Below are positions 16,434 through 25,286 of a stretch of DNA of 47,236 nt, in pieces. Each line of letters opens with the position of its first letter. The first letter of the stretch is position 1. The notes below the pieces were generated by a model that saw only the letters and a program-made list of their open reading frames with translations, did no database searches and had not been told where the DNA came from. A program made the translations under genes and the position numbers. The stretch spans positions 1-47,236 of the forward strand of contig CAMCSE010000010.1 in the NCBI GenBank assembly GCA_945877515.1. Direction: 5' to 3'. The DNA comes from an uncultured Clostridia bacterium. GTDB taxonomy: Bacteria > Bacillota > Clostridia > Oscillospirales > Oscillospiraceae.

Positions 16434-16668
16434 CCTCTTTTTGCATATTTTTTCATTTCTTCTCTCACTTTTGGTTGTTTTGTCTCTTTTACTTCAAAAA
16501 TACCGTCTGGAATGCAGCAAATTGCATACATATCCTTACGCATAAATGAATATTTATGCGTATATACTGAAACTCCTCCCCACTTGGAAAAATAGAATAT
16601 CACAAAGGATTGCACATTTTGCTTATTTCATGATACAATAGCGGCAAAAAATGCGAGGAGCGATTTGT
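16434..16668. promoter_or_regulatory. AT-rich divergent regulatory region; araC-type gene promoter at 16610-16639
   Basis: This gap between the ABC operon and the AraC-family gene is strongly AT-rich compared with its surroundings. Plus-strand TTGCAC (16610-16615) and TACAAT (16634-16639) with an 18-base spacer form a good promoter for the regulator, placing its transcription start about 25 bases before the GTG. TATTTATGCG/CGCATAAATG-like repeats around 16540-16562 could be regulator sites. No gene is seen; a 61-codon minus-strand frame here lacks support. Confidence 0.5.
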
Positions 16669-17493
16669 GTGGAACCACTGACTTATGAAAAGCGCGGCTA
16701 TTTAAACGAGAACTTTCGCCTGTTCCATCTGGCCGACGGGAAGCATCAGGAGATCGCCTACCACTACCACACCTTCCACAAGATCATCATTCTTCTGGCC
16801 GGCCGGGCCGATTATGCTATCGAAGGTGAACGGTATGCCCTGCAGCCGGGAGATTATGTGTTGGTGGGCCGGGGCAGCATCCACAAACCCATCGTGGAGC
16901 GCAGCGATTTCTATGAACGGGCGATCCTGTATATCTCGCCGGACTATTTGCAAAAACTGCGGTGCGATGACAGCGATCTGGAAACGTGCTTCCACAAGGC
17001 ACAGGAGGATTTCCGCTACGTCTACCACACCGGCAGCGGCGACCGGATACGGGAGCTGTTCACCCTGCTGGAGCAATCCCAACAGGAGGAAGGCTTCGGT
17101 GCGTCGCTGCTGCGACAGGCGCTGTTTACGCAGCTGATGGTAGAGGTGAACCGTATCTCGTTGGCAGGCGACACCGTCAGCGCTGCTGCCGGCGACAGCA
17201 AGGTGGTGGCTATCCTGCAATACCTGAACGCCCATCTGACGGAAGGCCTGACCATCGACGAACTGGCAGCCCGGTTCTACATCAGCAAGTACCACATGAT
17301 GCGCCGGTTCCGGGAGGAGACCGGCTACACCATACACAACTATGTCACGGAAAAGCGTTTGCTGCTGGCGCAGCAATTTCTGGAACAGGGCATCACCCCG
17401 GGAGAAGCGGCGCTGCGCTGCGGCTATCAGGAATACTCCACCTTTGCCCGGGCTTATAAAAAGCAATTCGGCCATACCCCCTCCGCAAAATAG
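16669..17493 (+). CDS. AraC family transcriptional regulator (cupin sensor domain + HTH)
   Basis: The 274-residue protein starts at a GTG at 16669. GAGGAG at 16655-16660 lies eight bases before it and overlaps codons of an in-frame ATG at 16651, which therefore is not the likely start. An N-terminal cupin domain (HYHTFHKIIILLAGRADYAIEG, then PGDYVLVGRGSIHKP) senses a ligand. The C-terminal part has two AraC HTH motifs, LTIDELAARFYISKYHMMRRFREETG and PGEAALRCGYQEYSTFARAYKKQFG. It is divergent from the amino acid ABC operon and upstream of a symporter gene, so regulation of one or both is likely. The effector is unknown. Confidence 0.92.
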   Translation: MEPLTYEKRGYLNENFRLFHLADGKHQEIAYHYHTFHKIIILLAGRADYAIEGERYALQPGDYVLVGRGSIHKPIVERSDFYERAILYISPDYLQKLRCDDSDLETCFHKAQEDFRYVYHTGSGDRIRELFTLLEQSQQEEGFGASLLRQALFTQLMVEVNRISLAGDTVSAAAGDSKVVAILQYLNAHLTEGLTIDELAARFYISKYHMMRRFREETGYTIHNYVTEKRLLLAQQFLEQGITPGEAALRCGYQEYSTFARAYKKQFGHTPSAK

Positions 17494-17514
17494 CATGATT
17501 TGCTATGTATAAAG

Positions 17515-17555
17515 GCATTTTTTCCGATTTACATTTGAAAAAATGCTTATATAAT
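17515..17555 (+). promoter_or_regulatory. Symporter promoter embedded in a 10-bp inverted repeat
   Basis: TTTACA (17528-17533) and TATAAT (17550-17555) are 16 bases apart. A perfect inverted repeat, GCATTTTTTC (17515-17524) and GAAAAAATGC (17537-17546), brackets the -35 box with its right arm in the spacer. A smaller repeat, ATAGCA/TGCTAT, overlaps the stop of the upstream regulator. The layout looks like an operator rather than a terminator because the stem is AT-rich. Confidence 0.55.
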
Positions 17556-17596
17556 GGTACCAGTCATCATCGTGTGAGAGATTGAGGAGGACTGAC

Positions 17597-18850
17597 ATGA
17601 AGAAATTTCTGAAAAATTACTGGTTTATCCTGTGCATGCTGACCGGCATTGTGGCCGGCTGTCTCGTAGGCTGGCTGGCGCCGGGCTTCGGCGGAAAGAT
17701 CGAATTCCTGGGCACGCTGTTCATCAATCTGATGTTCTGCGTGGTGGTGCCCATGGTGTTCTGCTCCATCGCCTCCGCCATCGCCAACATGAAAAGTGTC
17801 AAGCGGGCCGGCAAGATCATGGGCGTCACCGTAGCCACCTTCCTGGTCACTGCCGCTATCGCCGGTGTGCTGACCTACATCGTCTGCCGTCTTATCCCGC
17901 TGGTGGACGGCCAGTATACCGTTGTGGAGGGCGAGGTCGGCGAAGTGCTGGGCTTCGGCGATATGATCGTCAACTTCTTTACCAAGCCTGACTTCTGTGA
18001 GCTGCTGAGCCGCCGGGCTATTCTGCCCCTGATCGTGGCGGCCATTCTGTTTGGCTTCGGCATCCAGATGTCCGGTGGCCCCGAGACCAGGACCGCCAAG
18101 CTGCTGGAGGACATCACCAACTGCATCATGAAAACGGTGAAGATCATCACCTACTATGCTCCCATCGGTTTCTTCGGCTTCTTTGCCAATCTGGTGGCGG
18201 TGTACGGTCCTGAACTGGTAAAGGATTACAGCCGCACGCTTATCATCTATTACGTCATGAGCTTTGCCTATCTGTTCATCTTCTTCCCCCTCTACGCCCG
18301 GTTCGGCGGCGGCAAGGGCGGCGCAAAGCTGATGTTCTCCAAGCTGTTCCGCCCGGCGGCAGTGTCCTTCGGCACCTGCTCCTCCGTGGCCACCATTCCC
18401 ACCAACATGGAAGTGGCGGAGGAATCCGGCATCAGTAAGGATGTGTCCGACATCGTGCTGCCGCTGGGCGCCACCATGCACATGGACGGCTCCGCCATGT
18501 CCGCCATTATCAAGGTAGCGTTCCTGTTCGGCATCTTCGGCATGGACTTCTCCACCGGCAAAGCCATTCTGGCCATTATCGTGGCGGTGTTCTCTTCCGT
18601 GGCCATGAGCGGCATTCCCGGCGGCGGCGGCACCGGCGAGCTGGTGATCTGCACCATCTTCTTCCCCGACCAGCTGGCTGTTGCCTATCCCATTGCGCTG
18701 GCCATCGGCAATCTGGTGGATCCCCCCGCCACCATGGTCAACGCCGCCGGCGACTATGTGGTGTCCTTCATTGTGTCCCGCTATGTGGACGGCAAGGATT
18801 GGCTGCAGAAAAAACTGAACGTCGGAAAGCAAAACATCGAAAACAAATAA
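17597..18850 (+). CDS. Dicarboxylate/amino acid:cation symporter (DAACS family)
   Basis: A 417-residue membrane protein from the ATG at 17597, which follows GAGGAGG. Family signatures include LFINLMFCVVVPMVFCSIASAI early, the LPLGATMHMDGSAM stretch (equivalent to the NMDGT region), the GIPGGGGTGELVI hairpin and NAAGDYVVSFIVSR near the end. DAACS carriers (GltP, DctA, GltT) import glutamate, aspartate, C4-dicarboxylates or neutral amino acids with Na+ or H+. The usual NMDGT is changed to HMDGS, so substrate specificity may differ from GltP. It follows the AraC gene in the same orientation with its own promoter. Confidence 0.9.
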   Translation: MKKFLKNYWFILCMLTGIVAGCLVGWLAPGFGGKIEFLGTLFINLMFCVVVPMVFCSIASAIANMKSVKRAGKIMGVTVATFLVTAAIAGVLTYIVCRLIPLVDGQYTVVEGEVGEVLGFGDMIVNFFTKPDFCELLSRRAILPLIVAAILFGFGIQMSGGPETRTAKLLEDITNCIMKTVKIITYYAPIGFFGFFANLVAVYGPELVKDYSRTLIIYYVMSFAYLFIFFPLYARFGGGKGGAKLMFSKLFRPAAVSFGTCSSVATIPTNMEVAEESGISKDVSDIVLPLGATMHMDGSAMSAIIKVAFLFGIFGMDFSTGKAILAIIVAVFSSVAMSGIPGGGGTGELVICTIFFPDQLAVAYPIALAIGNLVDPPATMVNAAGDYVVSFIVSRYVDGKDWLQKKLNVGKQNIENK

Positions 18851-18869
18851 CCTCTCCTATTGCTCATAC

Positions 18870-18912
18870 AGAAAGCAGGGTGCCCCAACAGGATACCCTG
18901 CTTTCTGTTTCT
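18870..18912 (+). terminator. Terminator of the symporter gene
   Basis: AGAAAGCAGGGT (18870-18881) pairs with ACCCTGCTTTCT (18895-18906), followed by GTTTCTT. It lies about 20 bases after the symporter stop. Confidence 0.85.
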
Positions 18913-18920
18913 TACCGCAC

Positions 18921-18947
18921 GAAAAAGGACGCCTTGCGGCGTCCTTT
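18921..18947 (-). terminator. Terminator of cysS
   Basis: A 10-bp stem, AAAGGACGCC (18924-18933) and GGCGTCCTTT (18938-18947), encloses a four-base loop. Read on the minus strand it is followed by a T-rich tail, placing it just after the cysS stop. Two separate terminators thus isolate these convergent genes. Confidence 0.85.
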
Positions 18948-18972
18948 CTTCTCTTGACGCGTTATGCTTTTC

Positions 18973-20421
18973 TTATACGCGCTTCCACTTGGCGCCGCCG
19001 GGCACGTCGGTAACCTCGATGCCCTGGGCCTTCAGTTCATCGCGGATGCGGTCGGCCTCGGCAAAGTTCTTGGCCTTCTTGGCGTCGGCACGGTCACGGA
19101 TCAGCTGCTCGATGGCGGCGTCCTCCTCACCGGACTCGCTGATGACGGTAAAGCCGCCGGCTGCCGGTGCGGCCGCTGCCTGCTTGCTGCGCAGCTCCGC
19201 CGCCTTCTCCAGCAGCTTCAGCCCCAGCACGCTGTCAAAGCTGTCCAGCAGAGCCAGCTTGGTCTTGTCGTTGGTCTTGGCCTTCAGTACGTCGTACAGC
19301 ACCGTCACGCCCATGGAGGTATTCAGGTCGTTTTCCATGGCCTTCATGAACTTGGCCTTGTACTCGTCGAATACCGTCTGCTCCACATCGCCCTCGTCCT
19401 TCAGGGCGGCGATCTTGGTCAGCAGCTTGTTGAAGGCCACGGTGGCGTTGTCCAGATTCTCCCAGCTGAACAGCAGGCCCTTGCGGTAGTGGCTCTGCAG
19501 GCAGAAGAAACGGTAGGCCAGCGGATCGTAGCCCTTGTTCTCCAGCAGGGAGACCGTCAGGAACTCACCCTTGGACTTGGACATCTTGCCGTCGTTGGTG
19601 TTCAGATGCGCCACATGGAACCACTGAGGGCACCAGGGATGGCCCAGGTAGCTCTCGGACTGGGCGATCTCGTTGGTGTGGTGGGGGAAGGCGTTGTCCA
19701 CGCCACCGCAGTGGAGATCCAGGTACTCGCCGTTGAACTTCATGGAGATGCCGGAGCACTCGATGTGCCAGCCGGGATAGCCCTCACCCCAGGGGGAATC
19801 CCATTTCAACGCCTGATCCTCAAACTTGGACTTGGTGAACCACAGCACAAAGTCGTTCTTATTGCGCTTGTTGGTGTCCTCCTCCACGCCCTCACGGACG
19901 CCCACCGCCAGATCTTCCTCGTTGTGGTCGTTGAAGATATAGTAGCGCTCCAGCTTGCTGGTATCGAAGTAGATGTTGCCGCCGGCCTGATAGGCGTAGC
20001 CGGTATCCAGCAGCTTGGTGATGATCTTAATATAGTCATCGATCAGGCCGGTGGCGGGCTGCACGATATCGGGCCGCTTGATGTTCAGCTTGCGGCAGTC
20101 GTCGAAAAAGGCGTCAGTATAGAACTGGGCGATCTCCATGACGGTCTTGTGCTCCCGCTTGGCGCCCTTGAGCATCTTGTCCTCGCCCTCATCGGCGTCG
20201 GAGGTCAGGTGGCCCACGTCGGTGATGTTCATAACGCGGTTCACGTCGTAGCCGGCATAGCGGAGATACTTCTCCAGCACGTCCTCCATAATGTAGGAGC
20301 GCAGGTTGCCGATGTGGGCAAAGTGATACACCGTGGGGCCGCAGGTATACATCTCCACATGGCCCGGTGTATGGGTGACAAATTCACCCTTCTTATGGGT
20401 GGCGGAATTATACAGATACAT
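18973..20421 (-). CDS. cysS: Cysteinyl-tRNA synthetase
   Basis: A class I synthetase of 482 residues from the ATG at 20421, which has AAAGGAG seven bases upstream; an ATG two codons earlier abuts that site. Signatures: YTCGPTVYHFAHIGNLRSY with the HIGH-type motif and first zinc Cys, ECSGISMKF and CGGVDNAFPHHTNEIAQSE with further zinc ligands, GKMSKSKGEF (KMSKS). The C-terminal part has a DALR-like helical domain with an Ala-rich insert and an anticodon-binding tail ending VPGGAKWKRV. It charges tRNA-Cys. Expression is controlled by the T-box leader directly upstream. A few Ala/Pro-rich residues near the C-terminus are lineage-specific. Confidence 0.97.
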   Translation of the reverse strand: MYLYNSATHKKGEFVTHTPGHVEMYTCGPTVYHFAHIGNLRSYIMEDVLEKYLRYAGYDVNRVMNITDVGHLTSDADEGEDKMLKGAKREHKTVMEIAQFYTDAFFDDCRKLNIKRPDIVQPATGLIDDYIKIITKLLDTGYAYQAGGNIYFDTSKLERYYIFNDHNEEDLAVGVREGVEEDTNKRNKNDFVLWFTKSKFEDQALKWDSPWGEGYPGWHIECSGISMKFNGEYLDLHCGGVDNAFPHHTNEIAQSESYLGHPWCPQWFHVAHLNTNDGKMSKSKGEFLTVSLLENKGYDPLAYRFFCLQSHYRKGLLFSWENLDNATVAFNKLLTKIAALKDEGDVEQTVFDEYKAKFMKAMENDLNTSMGVTVLYDVLKAKTNDKTKLALLDSFDSVLGLKLLEKAAELRSKQAAAAPAAGGFTVISESGEEDAAIEQLIRDRADAKKAKNFAEADRIRDELKAQGIEVTDVPGGAKWKRV

Positions 20422-20464
20422 GGTCATTCTCCTTTATATATGCTTAAATTGATTCTTGGAAAGT

Positions 20465-20708
20465 AAAAAACGCCTCTCAGACAGGATCTGTCTGAGAGGC
20501 GAAAGAGACTTCGCGGTTCCACTCTCGTTTATCACTCAAGTTCAGCCGATGACGGCGGCTGGCCGGTGGGCATCTGCATCCCACGCGCTCCCGGACGCAC
20601 TTTCTGCCTGCAGCGGGTAAAGGGGCTTTCAGCCGGTGGCCCCTTCTCTCTTGCCCCGTGGGATGGACATACTCTTTCCGATCGTCGCGCTGTTTACTTG
20701 TAGCGTTT
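20465..20708 (-). promoter_or_regulatory. T-box riboswitch leader of cysS with terminator
   Basis: On the minus strand the leader contains the T-box core AGAGTGGAACCGCG (20525-20512), a close match to AGGGTGGNACCGCG. It is followed by a perfect 14-bp terminator stem (20471-20501, three-base loop) and six Ts (20470-20465). Upstream are Stem I features: an AGTA-type bulge, a GGCTGAAAGCC element, and basal arms CATCCCACG/CGTGGGATG. The base after TGG is A, which pairs with a U discriminator, as in tRNA-Cys. A TGC triplet at 20599-20597 is a candidate Cys specifier codon. Uncharged tRNA-Cys should stabilise the antiterminator and allow cysS transcription. Confidence 0.93.
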
Positions 20709-20737
20709 ATTGTAACAGGCTTTTGCGGCGGTGTCAA
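20709..20737 (-). promoter_or_regulatory. Consensus promoter of the cysS T-box transcript
   Basis: On the minus strand a perfect TTGACA (20737-20732) and TACAAT (20714-20709) are 17 bases apart. The -35 hexamer contains the TGA stop codon of pgsA (20736-20734), so cysS transcription begins immediately after the upstream gene. Confidence 0.85.
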
Positions 20738-21270
20738 GCTTCTTTGCTCTCCTTGAACACATCCGCGTTCTTGATGAAATACTCCGCGCCGGAGTAGACG
20801 GTGGTCACCAGAATGATGACCTGGCAAACGATGTTCAGCCAATGGGGAATCCCGAACAGGATCAGGCAGATGCACACCATGGTGCTGGCGGTCTTGATCT
20901 TGCCGGACCATGCGGCGGCAATGACACGGCCCTTTTCCACGGCCACAAGACGCATGCCGGACACGGCAAACTCCCGCACCAGCACGACCGCCAGGATCCA
21001 CGCCAGCATATCCCCCTGTTCCACGAAGCAGCACAGGGCCGCCATCACCAGGCACTTATCCGCCAGCGGATCCATGAACTTGCCGAAATCGGAAACCTGG
21101 TGATAGTGCCGGGCGATATAGCCGTCGGCAAAATCCGTCAGGCAGGCCACGATATACACCGCCAACGCCCAATAGCGGCTGCCGGGAAAATCCACATACA
21201 TCAGCACCAGAAATACCGGGATCATCAGCACCCGGCCAATGGTCAGATAATTCGCCATATTTTTCGGCAT
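20734..21270 (-). CDS. pgsA: CDP-diacylglycerol--glycerol-3-phosphate 3-phosphatidyltransferase
   Basis: A 178-residue membrane protein with four to five hydrophobic segments. The CDP-alcohol phosphotransferase motif is present as DFADGYIARHYHQVSDFGKF followed by MDPLADK (about residues 47-73), with all the conserved Asp residues. It forms phosphatidylglycerol phosphate, the committed step to phosphatidylglycerol and cardiolipin. GGAGG lies eight bases before the ATG. It is only three bases downstream of rimO. The rimO-pgsA-cinA/recA neighbourhood is common in Firmicutes; here recA lies on the other side, after recX. Confidence 0.95.
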   Translation of the reverse strand: MPKNMANYLTIGRVLMIPVFLVLMYVDFPGSRYWALAVYIVACLTDFADGYIARHYHQVSDFGKFMDPLADKCLVMAALCCFVEQGDMLAWILAVVLVREFAVSGMRLVAVEKGRVIAAAWSGKIKTASTMVCICLILFGIPHWLNIVCQVIILVTTVYSGAEYFIKNADVFKESKEA

Positions 21271-21273
21271 AAT

Positions 21274-22593
21274 TCATTCCTCCCTTTCGCCCACCAGCTC
21301 GCCGTCCATGGCGCCGGTAATGCACACCATCACGAACTCGCCGGGATCCACATCGGCGTCGCTGGTGAAATAGATATGTCCGTCGATATCGGGGCTTTCC
21401 GCGTAGCTGCGGCCCATATACTGCATGGACTGGGGATCAAAGCCCTCGCACAGCACCTCCACCAGATCGCCCATACGGTTTTCGTTGAAATCGTCCATAA
21501 TGCGGGACTGCACGTCCACCACCAGCTCGGCACGGCGCTCCGCCTCGGCGGTGTCCACCCGCTCCGGCATCTCCGCCGCGGCGGTGCCCTCCTCCGGAGA
21601 GTAGGGGAACACGCCGGCCCGCTCAATGCGCACCTCACGCAAAAAGGCGCACAGTTCGTCGAAGGCAGCCTCATCCTCGTAGGGCAGGCCGGTGATCAGG
21701 CTGGTTCGCAGCACCACGCCGGGGATCTTTTCCCGCAGCGCTTTCAGCAGCGCCGTCAGCTCCGCCTTGTCGCCCCGGCGGCGCATGGCCTTCAGTACCC
21801 GGTCGTTGCAGTGCTGGATGGGAATATCCAGATATTTCAGGATCTTCGGCTCCTCCGCGATGGTGTCCAGCAGCTCCGGTGTAAACTCATCGGGATAGAG
21901 ATAGTGCAGGCGCACCCAGTGGAAGTCCAGTTTGCACAGCTCACGCAGCAGCGCCGCCAGCTTCCGCTCGCCGTACAGATCCAGTCCGTAGCGGGTGATA
22001 TCCTGGGCGATGACAATGATCTCCTTGACGCCGGCATCCGCCAGCTTTTTGGCCTCCGCCAGCACGTCCTCCATGCGGCGGCTGCGGTAGCGGCCCCGCA
22101 GGGAGGGGATCACACAGAAGGCGCAGCGGTTGTCGCAGCCCTCGGCAATGCGCAGAAAGGCGTAGTACCGGGGTGTGGTCAGCACCCGCTCCAGCTCCTC
22201 CACCGGTTCATTGATGCTGTCAAAATACCGGGGCGTTTCGCCGTCGGCCAACGCGCGGAGCGCCTCCACGATACGGCTGTAGCTGCCGGTGCCCATGACG
22301 CCGTCCACCTCCGGCAATTCCTCCGTCAGCTGCTGCTGATAGCGCTGGGACAGGCAGCCGGCCACCAGGATCTTGCCTACAAGCCCCTCTTCTTTCAGGT
22401 TTGCCACCGCCAGAATGGTGTCGATGGCCTCCTCCTTGGCGCTGTCAATAAAGCCGCAGGTGTTGATGACCACCACGTCCGCGCCGGACTGTTCGTCCTG
22501 CAGGGTGATACCCGCATCACGGCACAGGGCCATCATCTGCTCGGTATTCACCAGATTCTTGGCGCAGCCCAGTGAGATAAAGGAGACTTTCAT
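21274..22593 (-). CDS. rimO: Ribosomal protein S12 (Asp) methylthiotransferase RimO
   Basis: The 439-residue protein has the RimO-specific start VSFISLGCAKNLVNTE, a second MTTase cysteine in VVINTCGFIDSAKEEAID, and a third in ILVAGCLSQRY. The radical-SAM motif is EGCDNRCAFCVIPSLRG and a TRAM domain ends the protein. It methylthiolates the conserved Asp of ribosomal protein S12 using two 4Fe-4S clusters. It is paralogous to mtaB at 4726. It follows recX by 14 bases and precedes pgsA by three. Confidence 0.95.
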   Translation of the reverse strand: MKVSFISLGCAKNLVNTEQMMALCRDAGITLQDEQSGADVVVINTCGFIDSAKEEAIDTILAVANLKEEGLVGKILVAGCLSQRYQQQLTEELPEVDGVMGTGSYSRIVEALRALADGETPRYFDSINEPVEELERVLTTPRYYAFLRIAEGCDNRCAFCVIPSLRGRYRSRRMEDVLAEAKKLADAGVKEIIVIAQDITRYGLDLYGERKLAALLRELCKLDFHWVRLHYLYPDEFTPELLDTIAEEPKILKYLDIPIQHCNDRVLKAMRRRGDKAELTALLKALREKIPGVVLRTSLITGLPYEDEAAFDELCAFLREVRIERAGVFPYSPEEGTAAAEMPERVDTAEAERRAELVVDVQSRIMDDFNENRMGDLVEVLCEGFDPQSMQYMGRSYAESPDIDGHIYFTSDADVDPGEFVMVCITGAMDGELVGEREE

Positions 22594-22607
22594 ACGTTCC
22601 CTCGTTT

Positions 22608-23225
22608 CTATTCGTCTATTTCCTCTCCCAGCCGGTTCAGGGCCGGGCGGATATCGTTCCAGGAAAAACCCCGCCGCAGCAGCGCATCGCTGAGTTTTTT
22701 CAGCGTGGTGCGGTCGGGCGTTCTGCCTTTGAGTTTACTTTGCAGGAATTTCTCAATAGCGGCGGTGCTGTCAGGCAGCTGCGCCAGCGCACTGTCCCAC
22801 AGCTCACGGGGAATGCCCCGTTTTTGCAGCTCCTGCCGGACGCGGCCCGGTCCGTATCCGCCGGCGGCGTAATGCCGGGCCACAGCCCCCGCATAGGCCG
22901 CGTCATCCACCGCCCCCAGCGATTCCAGCCAGTCCACCGCCTCGGCGGCGGTGTCAGGGGCGACCCCTTTACGGCCCAGCCGTTCGGCCAGTTCCTTCCG
23001 GGACATCATCCGGCCTGACGCCAGCCGGGCCGCCGCGGCACGGCCCTGTGACCGCTTGCCCGCATTTTGTAATTGTACCACAACCTCAGGGGGTAAGTCC
23101 ATACCCCTATATAAACCAAATTGCAGGAGCTCGTTCCGGGTGATCCGGAGGGGGTCGCCCTCCTCCAGATACACCAGCACGCGCTCCTGTACATGTTTGG
23201 ATTTTTCGATCCTTACGATCTTCAT
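22608..23225 (-). CDS. recX: Regulatory protein RecX
   Basis: The 205-residue, charge-rich helical protein has RecX repeats: [55 protein letters not shown] and [17 protein letters not shown]. RecX binds RecA filaments and limits their activity. The ATG overlaps the recA stop (ATGA at 23222-23225), giving translational coupling that keeps RecX in proportion to RecA. Length is within the clostridial range. Confidence 0.92.
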   Translation of the reverse strand: MKIVRIEKSKHVQERVLVYLEEGDPLRITRNELLQFGLYRGMDLPPEVVVQLQNAGKRSQGRAAAARLASGRMMSRKELAERLGRKGVAPDTAAEAVDWLESLGAVDDAAYAGAVARHYAAGGYGPGRVRQELQKRGIPRELWDSALAQLPDSTAAIEKFLQSKLKGRTPDRTTLKKLSDALLRRGFSWNDIRPALNRLGEEIDE

Positions 23226-24328
23226 TCGTCGCTGTCGTCAAAATCGTCGGCGGACACGTCCACAGCCCGGCCTGCCGCCCGGGCGGCGATCTTGGACTGA
23301 TTGCCCATCAGCTTATGGAAGTTCTCCCGCACGGCCCTTTCCAGTTCCTCGGCAGCGGCGGGATTCTGGCGGAAATACTCCTTGGCGGCATCCTTGCCCT
23401 GACCCAGACGCACCTCGCCCATGCTGAACCAGGAGCCGCTCTTCTGCACCAGATCCAGTCTGACGCCCAGATCGATCAGCTCGCTGAGCTTGCTGATGCC
23501 CTCGCCGTACATGATGTCGAACTCCGCCTCACGGAAGGGAGGCGCCACCTTGTTTTTGACCACCTTGGCCCGGACATGGTTGCCCACCACCTCACCGCCG
23601 GCCTTCAGCGTTTCCACCCGGCGCACGTCGATGCGGACAGAGGCGTAGAACTTCAGGGCACGGCCGCCGGTGGTGACCTCCGGGTTGCCGTACATGACGC
23701 CCACCTTCTCACGCAGCTGGTTGATGAAGATGACGATGGTATTGGTCTTGTTGATGATGCCGGTCAGCTTCCGCAGCGCCTGACTCATCAGCCGGGCATG
23801 GAGGCCCACGAAGCTGTCGCCCATTTCGCCCTCGATCTCGGCGCGGGGCACCAGAGCCGCCACGGAGTCCACCACCACCACGTCAATGGCGCCGCTGCGC
23901 ACCAGTGCCTCGGTGATCTCCAGCGCCTGCTCGCCGGTATCCGGCTGGGAGATCAGCATGTCCTCCACATTGACCCCCAACGCCTTGGCGTAGGTGGGAT
24001 CCAGCGCGTGCTCGGCATCCACGAAAGCCACCTCGCCGCCCTGCTTCTGGGCCTCTGCCAGCACATGGAGCGCCAGCGTAGTCTTGCCGGAGGATTCCGG
24101 GCCGTAGATCTCCACTACACGGCCCCGGGGCAGGCCCCCGATCCCCAACGCCAGATCCAGCGCCAGCGAGCCGGTGGGGATCGCCTCCACATTGGCCACG
24201 TTGCCGTCACCATAACGCATGATAGAGCCCTTGCCATACATCTTCTCAATTTGCTGCATGGCGGTCTCGATTGCCTTTTTCTTGTCGGGGTTGACGGCGG
24301 CTGCCGCCGTTTCCTTCTTCGCTGCCAT
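23222..24328 (-). CDS. recA: Recombinase RecA
   Basis: From the ATG at 24328, preceded by AAAGGAGGA, the product has 368 residues. An in-frame TTG at 24361 lies in the prmC stop region and is unlikely. Conserved parts: [23 protein letters not shown], Walker [10 protein letters not shown], the Walker B region [15 protein letters not shown], loop L2 and [15 protein letters not shown], and [19 protein letters not shown] short acidic tail follows, as is usual. RecA forms nucleoprotein filaments for recombination and triggers LexA cleavage. No LexA box was recognised just upstream because the gene is internal to the prmC-recA-recX operon. Confidence 0.98.
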   Translation of the reverse strand: MAAKKETAAAAVNPDKKKAIETAMQQIEKMYGKGSIMRYGDGNVANVEAIPTGSLALDLALGIGGLPRGRVVEIYGPESSGKTTLALHVLAEAQKQGGEVAFVDAEHALDPTYAKALGVNVEDMLISQPDTGEQALEITEALVRSGAIDVVVVDSVAALVPRAEIEGEMGDSFVGLHARLMSQALRKLTGIINKTNTIVIFINQLREKVGVMYGNPEVTTGGRALKFYASVRIDVRRVETLKAGGEVVGNHVRAKVVKNKVAPPFREAEFDIMYGEGISKLSELIDLGVRLDLVQKSGSWFSMGEVRLGQGKDAAKEYFRQNPAAAEELERAVRENFHKLMGNQSKIAARAAGRAVDVSADDFDDSDE

Positions 24329-24357
24329 GGGGTCTCCTCCTTTTATCTCTCCGTCAT

Positions 24358-25233
24358 TCAACTGTCAAACACACTGTCATGGAGCGTACCGTACACTACC
24401 CGGGGGATTCCCGCCGTGTCCGGTACGATCTCAATATCGCCGAAGCCCTGTCCGCGCATGATCCGCAGTACGGCGTCCGCCTGACCGATACCCACCTCGA
24501 AATACAGGCGGCTGCCGGGGTGCAGCACGGTGCGCCATTTCTCACTGATCGCCCGGTAGAAGTCCAGACCGTCCTCTCCGCCCCGCAGCGCTGTCAGCGG
24601 TTCGTACTCCCGCACGGACACATCCAGTCCGGCAATGTCGCCGTCAGGGATATAGGGCGGGTTGCTGACAATACAGTCAAATTCCCCGAAGCGGGGCGGC
24701 GGTCCGGCAAGGGCATCCACTTGCCAGGGCAGCACCTGCGCCGTCAGGCCGCTGCGGCGAATGTTCTGGCGGCATACACGCAGCGCATTCTCCATCAGCT
24801 CACCCAGCACCACATGGCTGCCGGGGCAGAACTTTGCCACCGCCAGTCCTACGCAGCCACTGCCGGCGCACAGATCCAGTATCCGCGGCTCCGCCAGCGT
24901 CTTTACGAAATCCGTGGCTTGCTCCGCCAGCACCTCCGTATCGGCGCGGGGGATCAGCACGCTTTCGTTGATGTCCAGATCCATGCCGCAGAAGGACCAC
25001 TCGCCGATGAGATAGGCCAGCGGCTCTCCGGCCAGATGGCGCCGCATCAGTTCGCGGGCGCGCCGCTCCACCTCCTGCGGCACATACAGCCGTCCGTCCC
25101 GCAGCAGCTCCTGCCGCGTCTTGCCGGCGGCAAAGGCCACCAATTCGCGGGCTTCCAGCGTGGCCGCGTCAATGCCGGCGCGGTGGAGTTCCTGCCGGAT
25201 ATCCATATACAAATTGTTATATGTTGTCGCCAT
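24358..25233 (-). CDS. prmC: Release factor glutamine methyltransferase PrmC
   Basis: The 291-residue protein has an N-terminal helical domain, then a SAM-binding fold with [18 protein letters not shown] and the catalytic NPPYIP motif (in [13 protein letters not shown]). It methylates the Gln of the GGQ motif in release factors RF1/RF2. No clear Shine-Dalgarno precedes the ATG at 25233; an internal ATG at 25206 is the other option. It sits between a DUF1385 gene and recA. The DUF1385-prmC neighbourhood is typical of Clostridia, where prfA usually follows, but here recA follows instead. Confidence 0.93.
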   Translation of the reverse strand: MATTYNNLYMDIRQELHRAGIDAATLEARELVAFAAGKTRQELLRDGRLYVPQEVERRARELMRRHLAGEPLAYLIGEWSFCGMDLDINESVLIPRADTEVLAEQATDFVKTLAEPRILDLCAGSGCVGLAVAKFCPGSHVVLGELMENALRVCRQNIRRSGLTAQVLPWQVDALAGPPPRFGEFDCIVSNPPYIPDGDIAGLDVSVREYEPLTALRGGEDGLDFYRAISEKWRTVLHPGSRLYFEVGIGQADAVLRIMRGQGFGDIEIVPDTAGIPRVVYGTLHDSVFDS

Positions 25234-25286
25234 AATACGTTTTGTTGTCAGTATCTGTCGTCAAAGAAGTTGTTTTGCCGGATTTC

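Noticed and set aside
18973-20466. Very long plus-strand frame opposite cysS, and similar long frames opposite asnS, rimO, recA and dctM
   Set aside because: Shadow frames of GC-rich genes; no ribosome sites or family motifs, and the opposite strand carries well-conserved proteins.
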